This document shows, piece after piece, positions 50,608-57,758 of a stretch of DNA of 57,758 nt; position 1 is the stretch's first letter; the number at the start of each line of letters is the position of its first letter. The stretch comes from Peptoclostridium sp965368085 (GTDB taxonomy: Bacteria > Bacillota > Clostridia > Peptostreptococcales > Peptostreptococcaceae), in assembly GCA_965368085.1 (NCBI GenBank), contig CBDULP010000016.1, positions 1 to 57,758 of the forward strand, in the 5' to 3' direction. Under the pieces are notes generated by a model, which was given only the letters and a program-made list of their open reading frames with translations, did not search any database and had not been told where the DNA came from. The position numbers were made by a program, and so were the translations under genes.

Positions 50608-52443
50608 TTAATCCTCGTATTTCTTTTCAAGCCCGTCATAAAATGCATTTATGTCATCCTGAAGCTTTCCAAACCCCGAAAGGTCATCGTTTGGAATATT
50701 GTATTTCATCTTGACCACTCGCGCGAATATCTCATTGTCCCTGACCTGAGATATCGCTATCCCGCTTTTCACGGCCGCCCTAGCCCTTTCATACAGAATG
50801 TCTATGGTCTTTATCATCAGGTACTGCTTTTCCATCTGCACATACGTGTCTTCGCTGTGAAGGGCGTTTTGTTGAAGCAAACCACTTTTTATTATCCTTG
50901 AAATCTCTATTGTGAGCCTCTGCCCATCCGGAAGCACGTCCTCGCCCACAAGCTCGACTATCTCCATGAGCTTTTTCTCTTCATGGAGTATGTCGAGAAA
51001 CTTAGCCCGAAGATCTATTATGTCATCTCCAACATTGTCCTTCATCCAGTCTGCAAGCATTTTTATATAGCCGCTGTAGCTGCTTAAATAGTTTATCGCC
51101 GGATAGTGCCTTGCATACGCTAGGTTTCTGTCCAGCGCCAAAAATGCGTTTACAAACCTCTTTGTATTCTCCGTGACAGGCTCCGAAAAATCTCCTCCCG
51201 GCGGTGATACTGCGCCTATTACAGTCACTGAACCCTCCTTGCCGCATAATGTGCTTACATAACCCGCCCTCTCATAAAACTGCGCAAGCCTCGACGGAAG
51301 ATATGCCGGATAACCTTCTTCCGCAGGCATCTCTTCAAGCCTTCCCGATATCTCCCTGAGCGCCTCCGCCCATCTCGACGTCGAGTCTGCCATTATAGCC
51401 ACATGGTAGCCCATGTCCCTGTAGTATTCGGCCATTGTGATCCCTGTGTATATGCTCGCCTCTCTCGCCGCAACAGGCATGTTGGAAGTATTTGCTATTA
51501 GCACGGTCCTTTCCATAAGCGGCTTTCCGCTTTTCGGGTCTATAAGCTCCGGAAAGTCCTCAAGCACCTCCGTCATCTCATTTCCACGCTCTCCACAGCC
51601 TATGTATACTATTATGTCCGCATCGGACCACTTTGCCAGCTGGTGCTGCGTCATTGTCTTTCCAGTTCCAAACCCCCCTGGAAGCGCGGCTGTTCCCCCC
51701 TTGCCCAGTGGAAAAAATATATCAAGCACCCTTTGCCCAGTTACAAGGGGCTCGGATATGCTCAGCCTCGATTGTACAGGTCTTGGATCTCTTACAGGCC
51801 ACTCCTGATATAGACTAAGTCTTTTTTGCTCTCCCAAGCTGTCTTTGAGCTCTACTAAAACATCTTCAAGTCTATATGTACCGTTTTCGCGTGCAGATAC
51901 AACCTCTCCGGACAAATTCGGAGGGACCATTATTCTATGCTCTATAAGGCTTGTTTCCTGGACCTTTGCATATACCTGTCCTGGCTGTAGCACGTCGCCT
52001 TTTGACACTGTGATTTCAACGTCCCACTCTCTTTGAGGATCTATAGATATAAGCCCTATACCTTCCGATATGAAGTTCCCTGAAATCTCTTCTATTCGTT
52101 TAAGCGGCCTTTGTATCCCATCGAATATATTGCCTATTATCCCAGGTCCAAGCTTTAGCGAAAGCGGCTTTCCCGTTGGAACTATCTCTTCCCCCACAGT
52201 AAGCCCTTCAGTCTCTTCGTAAACCTGTATTACAGCCTTGTCCCCCTCTATTGATATTACTTCTCCGAGGAGTTTTTTAGCGCCAACCATGACCATTTCC
52301 CTGACCTTGAAACCCTCAACGCAGTCACCCCTTACAACAGGTCCGTTGACCATTCCTACGAATGAGCCTTTGCAAATCGGTTTCACAGTTGCCCCTTTGG
52401 CTTCATTTTCTTTTTTCAGGTCCACATTTTCAAAACTATTCAT
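50608..52443 (-). CDS. ntpA: V/A-type ATPase catalytic subunit A
   Basis: 611 residues from the ATG at 52443 (AAAGGTGA upstream, overlapping the ntpE stop). The P-loop is GGFGTGKTMTQ, preceded by the family-specific non-homologous region (about 110-200). The catalytic GERGNEMTEVL and SRWAEALREISGRLEEMP segments are intact. Either ATP-driven ion pumping or synthesis is possible. Confidence 0.97.
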   Translation of the reverse strand: MNSFENVDLKKENEAKGATVKPICKGSFVGMVNGPVVRGDCVEGFKVREMVMVGAKKLLGEVISIEGDKAVIQVYEETEGLTVGEEIVPTGKPLSLKLGPGIIGNIFDGIQRPLKRIEEISGNFISEGIGLISIDPQREWDVEITVSKGDVLQPGQVYAKVQETSLIEHRIMVPPNLSGEVVSARENGTYRLEDVLVELKDSLGEQKRLSLYQEWPVRDPRPVQSRLSISEPLVTGQRVLDIFFPLGKGGTAALPGGFGTGKTMTQHQLAKWSDADIIVYIGCGERGNEMTEVLEDFPELIDPKSGKPLMERTVLIANTSNMPVAAREASIYTGITMAEYYRDMGYHVAIMADSTSRWAEALREISGRLEEMPAEEGYPAYLPSRLAQFYERAGYVSTLCGKEGSVTVIGAVSPPGGDFSEPVTENTKRFVNAFLALDRNLAYARHYPAINYLSSYSGYIKMLADWMKDNVGDDIIDLRAKFLDILHEEKKLMEIVELVGEDVLPDGQRLTIEISRIIKSGLLQQNALHSEDTYVQMEKQYLMIKTIDILYERARAAVKSGIAISQVRDNEIFARVVKMKYNIPNDDLSGFGKLQDDINAFYDGLEKKYED

Positions 52444-53077
52444 AAAAATCACCTTTTTCCCCGAGGTATTCGTGCACTATCTGGCCTATGAACTCCCTGC
52501 TTTCTTCTATAAGAGATGCTATGGAGTTGTCTATCCTGAAGGAGCCTGAAGTGTCCTGGATTATGACGCCCCCTATGAGCTCCGGAGCCATTTTTTCAAA
52601 CCTGACATCTTTCAGGTCATGCCCTAAGCTTCCTATGAGCTCTTCAATCATGTCCATATGGCTGCCTATGTCCTCCGCTATTATGTGCACTGCTATTCCG
52701 TCTGATTTTCCAATCCCTTCAAAACAGCTTTTAATCATTGAACTTAAAAAATCCCAATAACTCTCTTGGCGGACAAACTCCCTCGCCATTGCATAAATGT
52801 CATCCACTATCATTTCGACAAAGCCATTGACCTTGAGAAGCATAGCTTTTTTTCCGCCTGCCTTGGCCTGTGATATCATTTCGCTCTTTTTGAGCTGCCC
52901 CCTTTGCAAAAGCTCGCCGTATATTTTTTCGGCCCTGGCCTCAAATTCACCTTTCTTGGCGGCCAGCAGCTTTTCATTTTCCTCTTTCATCTTCTTGAGC
53001 TTCCACTCAGACTCCGTCTGCACCTTTTCATATACCATCTTTGTAAAGAGCTCCAGTTTATCCTCAAGTGTAATCAC
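52436..53077 (-). CDS. ntpE: V/A-type ATPase subunit E
   Basis: Peripheral stalk subunit, 213 residues. An N-terminal charged helix (KVQTESEWKLKKMKEENEKL) pairs with the small NtpF subunit. A globular C-terminal domain includes GGVIIQDTSGSFRIDNSI, the conserved end of the family. The GTG at 53077 with GGGGTGA upstream is preferred to a GTG three codons earlier, which sits on that site. Confidence 0.9.
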   Translation of the reverse strand: MITLEDKLELFTKMVYEKVQTESEWKLKKMKEENEKLLAAKKGEFEARAEKIYGELLQRGQLKKSEMISQAKAGGKKAMLLKVNGFVEMIVDDIYAMAREFVRQESYWDFLSSMIKSCFEGIGKSDGIAVHIIAEDIGSHMDMIEELIGSLGHDLKDVRFEKMAPELIGGVIIQDTSGSFRIDNSIASLIEESREFIGQIVHEYLGEKGDFYE

Positions 53078-53099
53078 AGCAATCACCCCAATTCAAAGA

Positions 53100-53408
53100 C
53101 TATATTTTTATACCTATGGCCTCCTTTATATAACCAGTTATATAGTCAGGCCTTCTCATGCTCCCCTCTCTTGAAGGTATTTCAACTATCAAAGGCCTCT
53201 CAAGGCTGAGCTTAAGGCTTGATATCCTCTCGCTCACCTTTTGCGACGCCGCCTCTGTTATTATTATTATTCCAACCTGGCTGTCGCTTATTGCCTCCTC
53301 TATGCCTTTCAGTATATCCTTCCTTTCACTTGCGATTATACCGTCTATCCCGGCAAGCCTCATGGCAAGCCATGTGTCCTTGTTGTCACTTATAAAAAAA
53401 GACTTCAT
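53100..53408 (-). CDS. ntpG: V/A-type ATPase subunit F (NtpG)
   Basis: Small regulatory subunit of the rotor, 102 residues with a Rossmann-like alternation: SFFISDNKDTWLAMRLAGIDG, VGIIIITEAASQKV and PLIVEIPSREGS. The ATG at 53408 has AAGGAG nine bases upstream. It is separated from ntpK by 261 bases that contain the long inverted repeat. Confidence 0.92.
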   Translation of the reverse strand: MKSFFISDNKDTWLAMRLAGIDGIIASERKDILKGIEEAISDSQVGIIIITEAASQKVSERISSLKLSLERPLIVEIPSREGSMRRPDYITGYIKEAIGIKI

Positions 53409-53476
53409 GATCATCTTCTCCTTATCTAACATTACCTACTGTCCAATTTCCGAATAATGCAAGAGTTTAGCTGGCT

Positions 53477-53668
53477 GCATGCGCAGGTATGAATGATTCG
53501 GCTTTTCTGAAGCTTTGCAAAGCTGCTCATTGAAATTCTGCCAAAAAGCCGTTGAAACCTTTGACTGTTCGAGCAAAGCGAGTTTCAAAGGTTTTCGGCT
53601 ACTTTACAGAATGAGATGCCAAGCAGCTTCAAAGCGCAAGACGGCCGAAGAATTCATACCGAGCATGC
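53477..53668. repeat. 192-bp imperfect inverted repeat between ntpK and ntpG
   Basis: The stretch folds on itself almost end to end. Paired blocks are GCATGC (53477-53482 with 53663-53668), GGTATGAAT with ATTCATACC, ATTCGGC with GCCGAAG, GCTTTG..AGCTGCT with AGCAGCTTCAAAGC, ATTCTG with CAGAAT, AGCCG with CGGCT, and a 10-bp inner stem (53555-53564 with 53585-53594). It begins one base after the ntpK stop and has no long ORF or transposase. It could be a MITE-like foldback element or a structured RNA within the operon. Confidence 0.75.
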
Positions 53669-53669
53669 C

Positions 53670-54101
53670 CTATATCCTTCCCAGTATAAGTATTGATATG
53701 ATAAGACCATATATGGCTATCCCCTCTGCAAGCCCCACAAATATCAGCGTCTTTCCCAGTATGCTCTGGTCCTCGGATACAGCTCCAAGGGCAGAAGATC
53801 CCACTGCCCCAACGGCATATCCAGCGCCTATTGTCGCAAGTCCCGTACAAAGGGCCGCAGCTATGAATCCAAGTCCCGAAGCTGAAGATATAGTCCCAGT
53901 CGCCGCCGTCGCCGCAAACACGACTTTTGGAACTAGCATTCCCACGGCGCTGAGCATTAGCATCGAAAAAACACCTATGCTTGCCTTTGCCGACGTTTTC
54001 AGTCTACTGCTTTCCATATCCCCTTTTGAAAACTGCAAATACATACCTGCCGCTATTGTACAAATCACTATCAATACATTCAAAAAAAGCACTGTTTTCA
54101 T
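53670..54101 (-). CDS. ntpK: V/A-type ATPase subunit K (rotor proteolipid)
   Basis: 143 residues with four hydrophobic segments: an N-terminal pair (about 4-22, 41-62) and the conserved rotor hairpin (76-100, 118-140). The ion-binding glutamate is Glu126 in VGLAEGIAIYG. The first hairpin helix (GLATIGAGYAVGAVGSSALG) lacks the glutamine used by sodium-binding K subunits, and Glu126 is followed by Gly rather than Thr or Ser. Clostridial K subunits often have such an N-terminal extension. AGGAGGG precedes the ATG. Confidence 0.93.
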   Translation of the reverse strand: MKTVLFLNVLIVICTIAAGMYLQFSKGDMESSRLKTSAKASIGVFSMLMLSAVGMLVPKVVFAATAATGTISSASGLGFIAAALCTGLATIGAGYAVGAVGSSALGAVSEDQSILGKTLIFVGLAEGIAIYGLIISILILGRI

Positions 54102-54160
54102 ATAAATCCCTCCTATTTTTTATTTTTCACTTATGTGCCCTCACGATACCAGTCTCTTTC

Positions 54161-56125
54161 CTATTTTGCACTTTCAAGCCTTACAGGATCGAATTCGACC
54201 CCTTCTCCCCTGAAATATTTGCTGAAGAGTTCATAGTATTCGAGCCTCAACCCCTGTATGAACACTATCAGCCCCTCAAGTGTTATTATTATTATGTTTC
54301 CAACTATTATAACCAATACGCTTCCCGCTGCGCTGCCCACAAGCTCTGCCATTGTCATAAACGCCAAAAACAGCCCAACATGGTTAAGCGCAAACGCCCC
54401 AACCCTAATAAATGATATGGTGTTGCTGGCCATGCTCAGCAGCGTTTCTACTATGTCAAATCCGCTTTCAATATAGTATTCTGACATGCTTTCCTCATAA
54501 AGCGGCCTTTTTTTCATTATGAAATTCGAAAGTGGCTCCCTGATCACCATAAGAACCATGAGAATCAGCGCTACAAGTACGCCAAACAACGTACTTATAA
54601 TCTTCATGCCTGCAAATGCCTGGTATGCTATGACTACAAGCAGAATGTAAAACACAAGCCCTACAACCCCATTTCTTCCAAACAACCCTTCTTTCATGTC
54701 CTTTTGCCTTATTGAATTTGCTATGTTGTATCCAAAACTCATAAGAAGAAGCACTATTCCGAATGCAATGGATGCAATCAACATGAAATTTATGTTTTCT
54801 ATGGGCCTTACAAGAAGTGCCGGAAGTATGTGTTCGAACCCAAACAAACTGCCATAAAGCAATCCGAATATCATCGAACTCGTCCCAAGCCTTACAAGTA
54901 TCTCCGCATATCCCTTTAGGCTAGCGATTTTTCTCATGATGTATATGCCCGCGAGCAGAAGCACCGCTCCCTGGCCCACATCTCCAAACATGGCCCCAAA
55001 AAGTATCATGTACGTTATGCCAAGAAACAGCGTCGGGTCAATCTCATCATATGACGGAACCCCATAGAGCCTAACGAGATTTTCAAACGGTTTTGTAAGC
55101 CAGTTATTTCTGAGCTTCGTAGGAGGCCTTGTTGACTTCAACCCGCCTTTTCCATCTCCAAATGCAACTATAGACCTCTGGTCAGCCTCTTCCACTTTTT
55201 TGACTATGTGCTGCCTTTCCCGTCTTGGAACCCATCCTGAAAGCATGAAGAAATGCTTTGTAAAAGCCATTTTTTCCTTCATGTTCTCCATGAGCCTCTG
55301 GAGAAGAATCATGTTGTAAATCACTATCAAATCCTTTGAATATTCCTCTTTGAAAGACTTCATCTCGTCCTTGAGGTTGAATACTTCCATCCGAAGGCTC
55401 CCTATCATGTTATCAAGCTTCGAAAGTCCCTCCTTGGGACTTCCCGATATTTGCACCGGGATTTCTATGTCATGGAAATTGAGTGATTTTAGTACTTTTT
55501 CAGTCTCATCCTCTATATCTGAAGGATAAACCACAAGATAAACCTCGTCACTTTCACTGCTGCCTATGTGAAATATGGCCGCTGCTATACTTTCATAACT
55601 TTCCTTCAACTTGAGCCGTTTAGCCTTCGAAAGCGTTCCGACTCTATAGCTGAAATACTTCATGCTTCTGAGTTGCTCTATTTTTATGTTCATTCCCGTT
55701 ATATACTGGATGTTTTCCTTGAACTCTAAAAGCGATTTGAGCCTTTGCTCCCGCCATTTTATTTCCTTGTGAAGAGGCTCTATCTGAGCGTATATCCATT
55801 CTATTTCAACGCAGCTCCTCTTGAACGAGTAGTCTCCTCCCACCACAGACTTGTCTATGTACAGCTCTGTTCCAAACCTCTTTATTATCACATCCAGCTT
55901 CTTTTCCATGTCCGAAATGTCTATTTTATCTTTATAGGCCCCTACCGTTGCCGCCAGGGTTTCCTCCTCCTCTCCAATCTTTTCCATGGCAAGTGTGAGC
56001 TCTCCAAAATTTTTGACCGCGCTGTCCATGTGAACATTTTCAAGAAGTACTACTTTTTTGAGCACCTCGTCCACGGATTCAATGGGGCCAGCAATAGTCA
56101 TCATATCCATTTTTTCAACCGCCAC
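54161..56125 (-). CDS. ntpI: V/A-type ATPase subunit I (membrane stator, a-type)
   Basis: 654 residues: a cytoplasmic N-terminal half with coiled-coil arms (about 30-330) and a C-terminal half of about eight membrane helices. The essential arginine for ion transfer is in SNTISFIRVGAFALNHVGLF. The start is a GTG at 56125 behind GGGGGTGG. It lies 14 bases after ntpC and 59 before ntpK. Confidence 0.95.
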   Translation of the reverse strand: MAVEKMDMMTIAGPIESVDEVLKKVVLLENVHMDSAVKNFGELTLAMEKIGEEEETLAATVGAYKDKIDISDMEKKLDVIIKRFGTELYIDKSVVGGDYSFKRSCVEIEWIYAQIEPLHKEIKWREQRLKSLLEFKENIQYITGMNIKIEQLRSMKYFSYRVGTLSKAKRLKLKESYESIAAAIFHIGSSESDEVYLVVYPSDIEDETEKVLKSLNFHDIEIPVQISGSPKEGLSKLDNMIGSLRMEVFNLKDEMKSFKEEYSKDLIVIYNMILLQRLMENMKEKMAFTKHFFMLSGWVPRRERQHIVKKVEEADQRSIVAFGDGKGGLKSTRPPTKLRNNWLTKPFENLVRLYGVPSYDEIDPTLFLGITYMILFGAMFGDVGQGAVLLLAGIYIMRKIASLKGYAEILVRLGTSSMIFGLLYGSLFGFEHILPALLVRPIENINFMLIASIAFGIVLLLMSFGYNIANSIRQKDMKEGLFGRNGVVGLVFYILLVVIAYQAFAGMKIISTLFGVLVALILMVLMVIREPLSNFIMKKRPLYEESMSEYYIESGFDIVETLLSMASNTISFIRVGAFALNHVGLFLAFMTMAELVGSAAGSVLVIIVGNIIIITLEGLIVFIQGLRLEYYELFSKYFRGEGVEFDPVRLESAK

Positions 56126-56139
56126 AGTTAACCACCCCC

Positions 56140-57177
56140 TTATATCCTCCTGATGAGGTATTTTCTCGCCTCCGACAATTCAATCCCATATCTGACCGTC
56201 TCAGTGATTGATATTATGTCGCGCATCTCAAACTCAACCCTGTGATAGTATTCTATGACTGCTGAAATATCCATATCCCCTGTGGATGTGTAGTTTTCAT
56301 AAAGAGCCTGCGACATAGCCCTTTCCATATATATATCGCTTATTCCCCTTTCCATAAGAGGCGCATACATGGTTTTCCTTACCTCTTCCATGTATTTTTC
56401 AGGTGTCCTCGCAGAGCAGAGTGTCTTGAGCTTGTGTCCCTTGAAATAGTATCCAAACGGAAGCGCATAGTTGAATATCTCAACCGGTGAGAGTTCATAA
56501 AAGTTTATGGCCCTGTATATGAACTGCATATTTTGAAGGTCCACATTCACCCCGACCTGCCTTTTGAGAATGTCCCTGTCATGCGGATCGAGCTTTTCAA
56601 TGTGATCAAAGAGAAGCTTGAAATACGCATAATCCATATTCATTTCCATGTGAAACTGCCTTTTTTCCATATCCTCGGTAGTAAGGCTCCTGAGCGGTCT
56701 GTAATATATGGTGCCCCTTAGCCTTTCCACAAATTCCTCTGCGCTTTTCGCCTTCAAAAGCTCTTTTTTGTTCACACCCGTATAGCTTTTTGAATATAGA
56801 AACCGCCTTGCCATGGCGCCCGGGTCATCCCCCCTGCATATTGACCTTAGTATGAGCTTCAAATCCTCTACCTCATACCTTACAAATGCAAGTGTCTTAA
56901 AAACGCTTTTAGCCGCCCCTGTAAGATAATGCATAAGCTTTTCATAGTCATGGAGTATGGTCTTTCTTATGGCAAACTCGAAGTCATCCCTTTCATACTC
57001 GTTGGGGTCTATATCCTCAAGGGCTTCGCTGTATCCCGTCTTTTCCTTCAGATAAGCCACTATCTCGCTTTCATTTTTCTTCTCTATTAGATTCTTATAG
57101 TCCTCAATAGTTAAAAGCTTGGCCTTAAGCGCCCTGACCTTTGTATTTAATGCCGCGTATCTTTGTATGCTGGGCAT
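56140..57177 (-). CDS. ntpC: V/A-type ATPase subunit C (NtpC)
   Basis: Couples the central shaft to the K ring. 345 residues, all helical, with the family N terminus QRYAALNTKVRALKAKLLT and the repeated pattern of YLTGAAKSVFKTLAFVRYEV and KRQVGVNVDLQNMQFIYRA. The ATG overlaps the stop of the upstream gene (TAAATG), with GGGGAG upstream. Confidence 0.94.
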   Translation of the reverse strand: MPSIQRYAALNTKVRALKAKLLTIEDYKNLIEKKNESEIVAYLKEKTGYSEALEDIDPNEYERDDFEFAIRKTILHDYEKLMHYLTGAAKSVFKTLAFVRYEVEDLKLILRSICRGDDPGAMARRFLYSKSYTGVNKKELLKAKSAEEFVERLRGTIYYRPLRSLTTEDMEKRQFHMEMNMDYAYFKLLFDHIEKLDPHDRDILKRQVGVNVDLQNMQFIYRAINFYELSPVEIFNYALPFGYYFKGHKLKTLCSARTPEKYMEEVRKTMYAPLMERGISDIYMERAMSQALYENYTSTGDMDISAVIEYYHRVEFEMRDIISITETVRYGIELSEARKYLIRRI

Positions 57178-57504
57178 TTAAATCTCCCCTTTTTCAAATA
57201 TTCTGGAGAAAATCTCCCGCTCAATGTCTTTTTTCAGTTCGCTAAACTTCACCTCAAGCATCTTTTCTCTTTCCTCGAACTGTTTTTCTATTTCATCTGA
57301 CTCCATCTTTCCTTCAAGTATTAGCTTTTCCATTTCGACCTTTCCGCCAGCTTTCCCCTTTTCGATGATCTCCTCTTCCATCTTATCTATCTCTACTTTC
57401 ATGTTTCGCTCATTTTCCTCGATTATATTTTTGGTCTTTTCCTCAATATCGCTGCTTCTGCTGTCTATCTCTATTATCCTTTTCAAAATCTCCATATCTT
57501 CCAC
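57178..57504 (-). CDS. ntpF: V/A-type ATPase peripheral-stalk subunit (NtpF/H-like)
   Basis: About 108 residues of charged coiled coil (MEILKRIIEIDSRSSDIEEK, MEEEIIEKGKAGGKVEMEKL), the usual first gene of clostridial V-ATPase operons; it pairs with NtpE to form the stalk. The GTG at 57504 has GGGGTGA upstream; the frame extends to 57546 but the added residues look unrelated. Confidence 0.82.
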   Translation of the reverse strand: MEDMEILKRIIEIDSRSSDIEEKTKNIIEENERNMKVEIDKMEEEIIEKGKAGGKVEMEKLILEGKMESDEIEKQFEEREKMLEVKFSELKKDIEREIFSRIFEKGEI

Positions 57505-57555
57505 AGCATCACCCCGTCTCCATATGTAAGTATCAGCCGCCGACAAACAAATGCT

Positions 57556-57579
57556 CTAATCGGCTAAAGCTATATTCAA
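57556..57579 (-). other. Seven-codon minicistron in the V-ATPase leader
   Basis: GAGGGG followed after 8 bases by TTG and an open frame reading NIALAD after the start, then TAG. Its first 17 bases (57569-57585 on the plus strand) are identical to the start region of rpiB (25654-25670). It may be a leader peptide, a copied fragment, or chance. Confidence 0.25.
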
Positions 57580-57669
57580 TATATTTACCCCTCGAATCAA
57601 CCTGTAACACTTTCTGTTATCCACAATTTTTCAAATCAAAAATTCAAATATATATAAAGGCGTATTTTA

Positions 57670-57758
57670 ATGAAAAACATTGTAAAAATTGAAGCAAATC
57701 ATTCAAAAATGAAGCTTTACAGCCAAGCGCAAAATGTATTGCAAAAAAAATGTTTCCC
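57670..57758 (+). CDS. Possible 5' end of a divergent gene (partial)
   Basis: An ATG at 57670 with AAAGG nine bases upstream opens a frame with no stop to the window edge (29 codons: MKNIVKIEANHSKMKLYSQ...). It would be the only plus-strand gene and would mark the V-ATPase promoter region as divergent. The fragment is too short to assign a function. Confidence 0.33.
   Translation, partial: MKNIVKIEANHSKMKLYSQAQNVLQKKCF

Noticed and set aside
1..57758. CRISPR arrays, tRNA or rRNA genes, insertion sequences with transposase, prophage
   Set aside because: No regularly spaced repeats, no tRNA-like cloverleaf or rRNA stretch, and no transposase, integrase or phage structural gene was found on either strand.

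Overview
The window comes from a low-to-moderate GC, Gram-positive anaerobe of the class Clostridia. Codons such as ATA and AGA are common, and Shine-Dalgarno sites are strong purine runs (AAGGAGG type). Gene order follows Firmicutes blocks: acpS / alr / ndoAI-ndoA, and fsa-glpX-rho-rpmE-(DUF1385)-prmC-prfA-sua5-ywlE-rpiB-upp-comEB-tagO-wecB-atp. The presence of both an F-type and a V-type ATPase, S-layer (SLH/CsaB) genes and split transketolase suggests a Peptostreptococcaceae-like amino-acid fermenter; that assignment is inference. Every confidently called gene lies on the minus strand, so transcription runs from high to low coordinates. Only one weak partial ORF at the right edge points the other way.

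Layout from left to right. 0-2 kb: a Cache-domain chemoreceptor with a sigma-28-like promoter. 2-7.8 kb: a probable operon DUF5693-csaB-tagA-tkt(N)-tkt(C), making secondary cell-wall polymer and a two-piece transketolase. 7.8-10.1 kb: a secreted GH26-like glycosidase and an unknown membrane-anchored partner. 10.1-13.8 kb: alr with the ndoAI/ndoA (MazEF-type) toxin-antitoxin pair, then coiled-coil protein, acpS and a CBS protein. 14-21.6 kb: a complete F-type ATP synthase operon (atpZ-I-B-E-F-H-A-G-D-C) with a clear promoter, a terminator and a structured gap after atpE. 21.7-36.9 kb: housekeeping block (wecB, tagO, comEB, upp, rpiB, ywlE, sua5, prfA, prmC, DUF1385, a 90-residue membrane protein, brnQ, rpmE, rho, glpX, fsa). 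37-46.7 kb: an efflux region with a lipoprotein membrane-fusion protein, an RND permease, two TolC-like proteins, a MarR regulator and an SLH-domain protein. 46.8-48.4 kb: galU and hpf. 48.5-57.6 kb: a V/A-type ATPase operon (ntpF-C-I-K-G-E-A-B-D), interrupted between ntpK and ntpG by a 192-bp imperfect inverted repeat.

How the parts may work together. TagO and WecB can supply the lipid-linked GlcNAc and the UDP-ManNAc that TagA uses, and CsaB would add the pyruvyl ketals that SLH domains bind. The window therefore encodes both a wall anchor and an SLH protein that could use it, and that SLH gene sits inside the efflux region. The F-ATPase c subunit carries the residues of a sodium-binding site, while the V-ATPase K subunit lacks the usual glutamine, so the two rotary enzymes may use different ions. 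The most unusual items are the RND-TolC-SLH cluster in an apparent monoderm, the long inverted repeat inside the V-ATPase operon, the structured gap after atpE, and a small ORF overlapping the start of rho.
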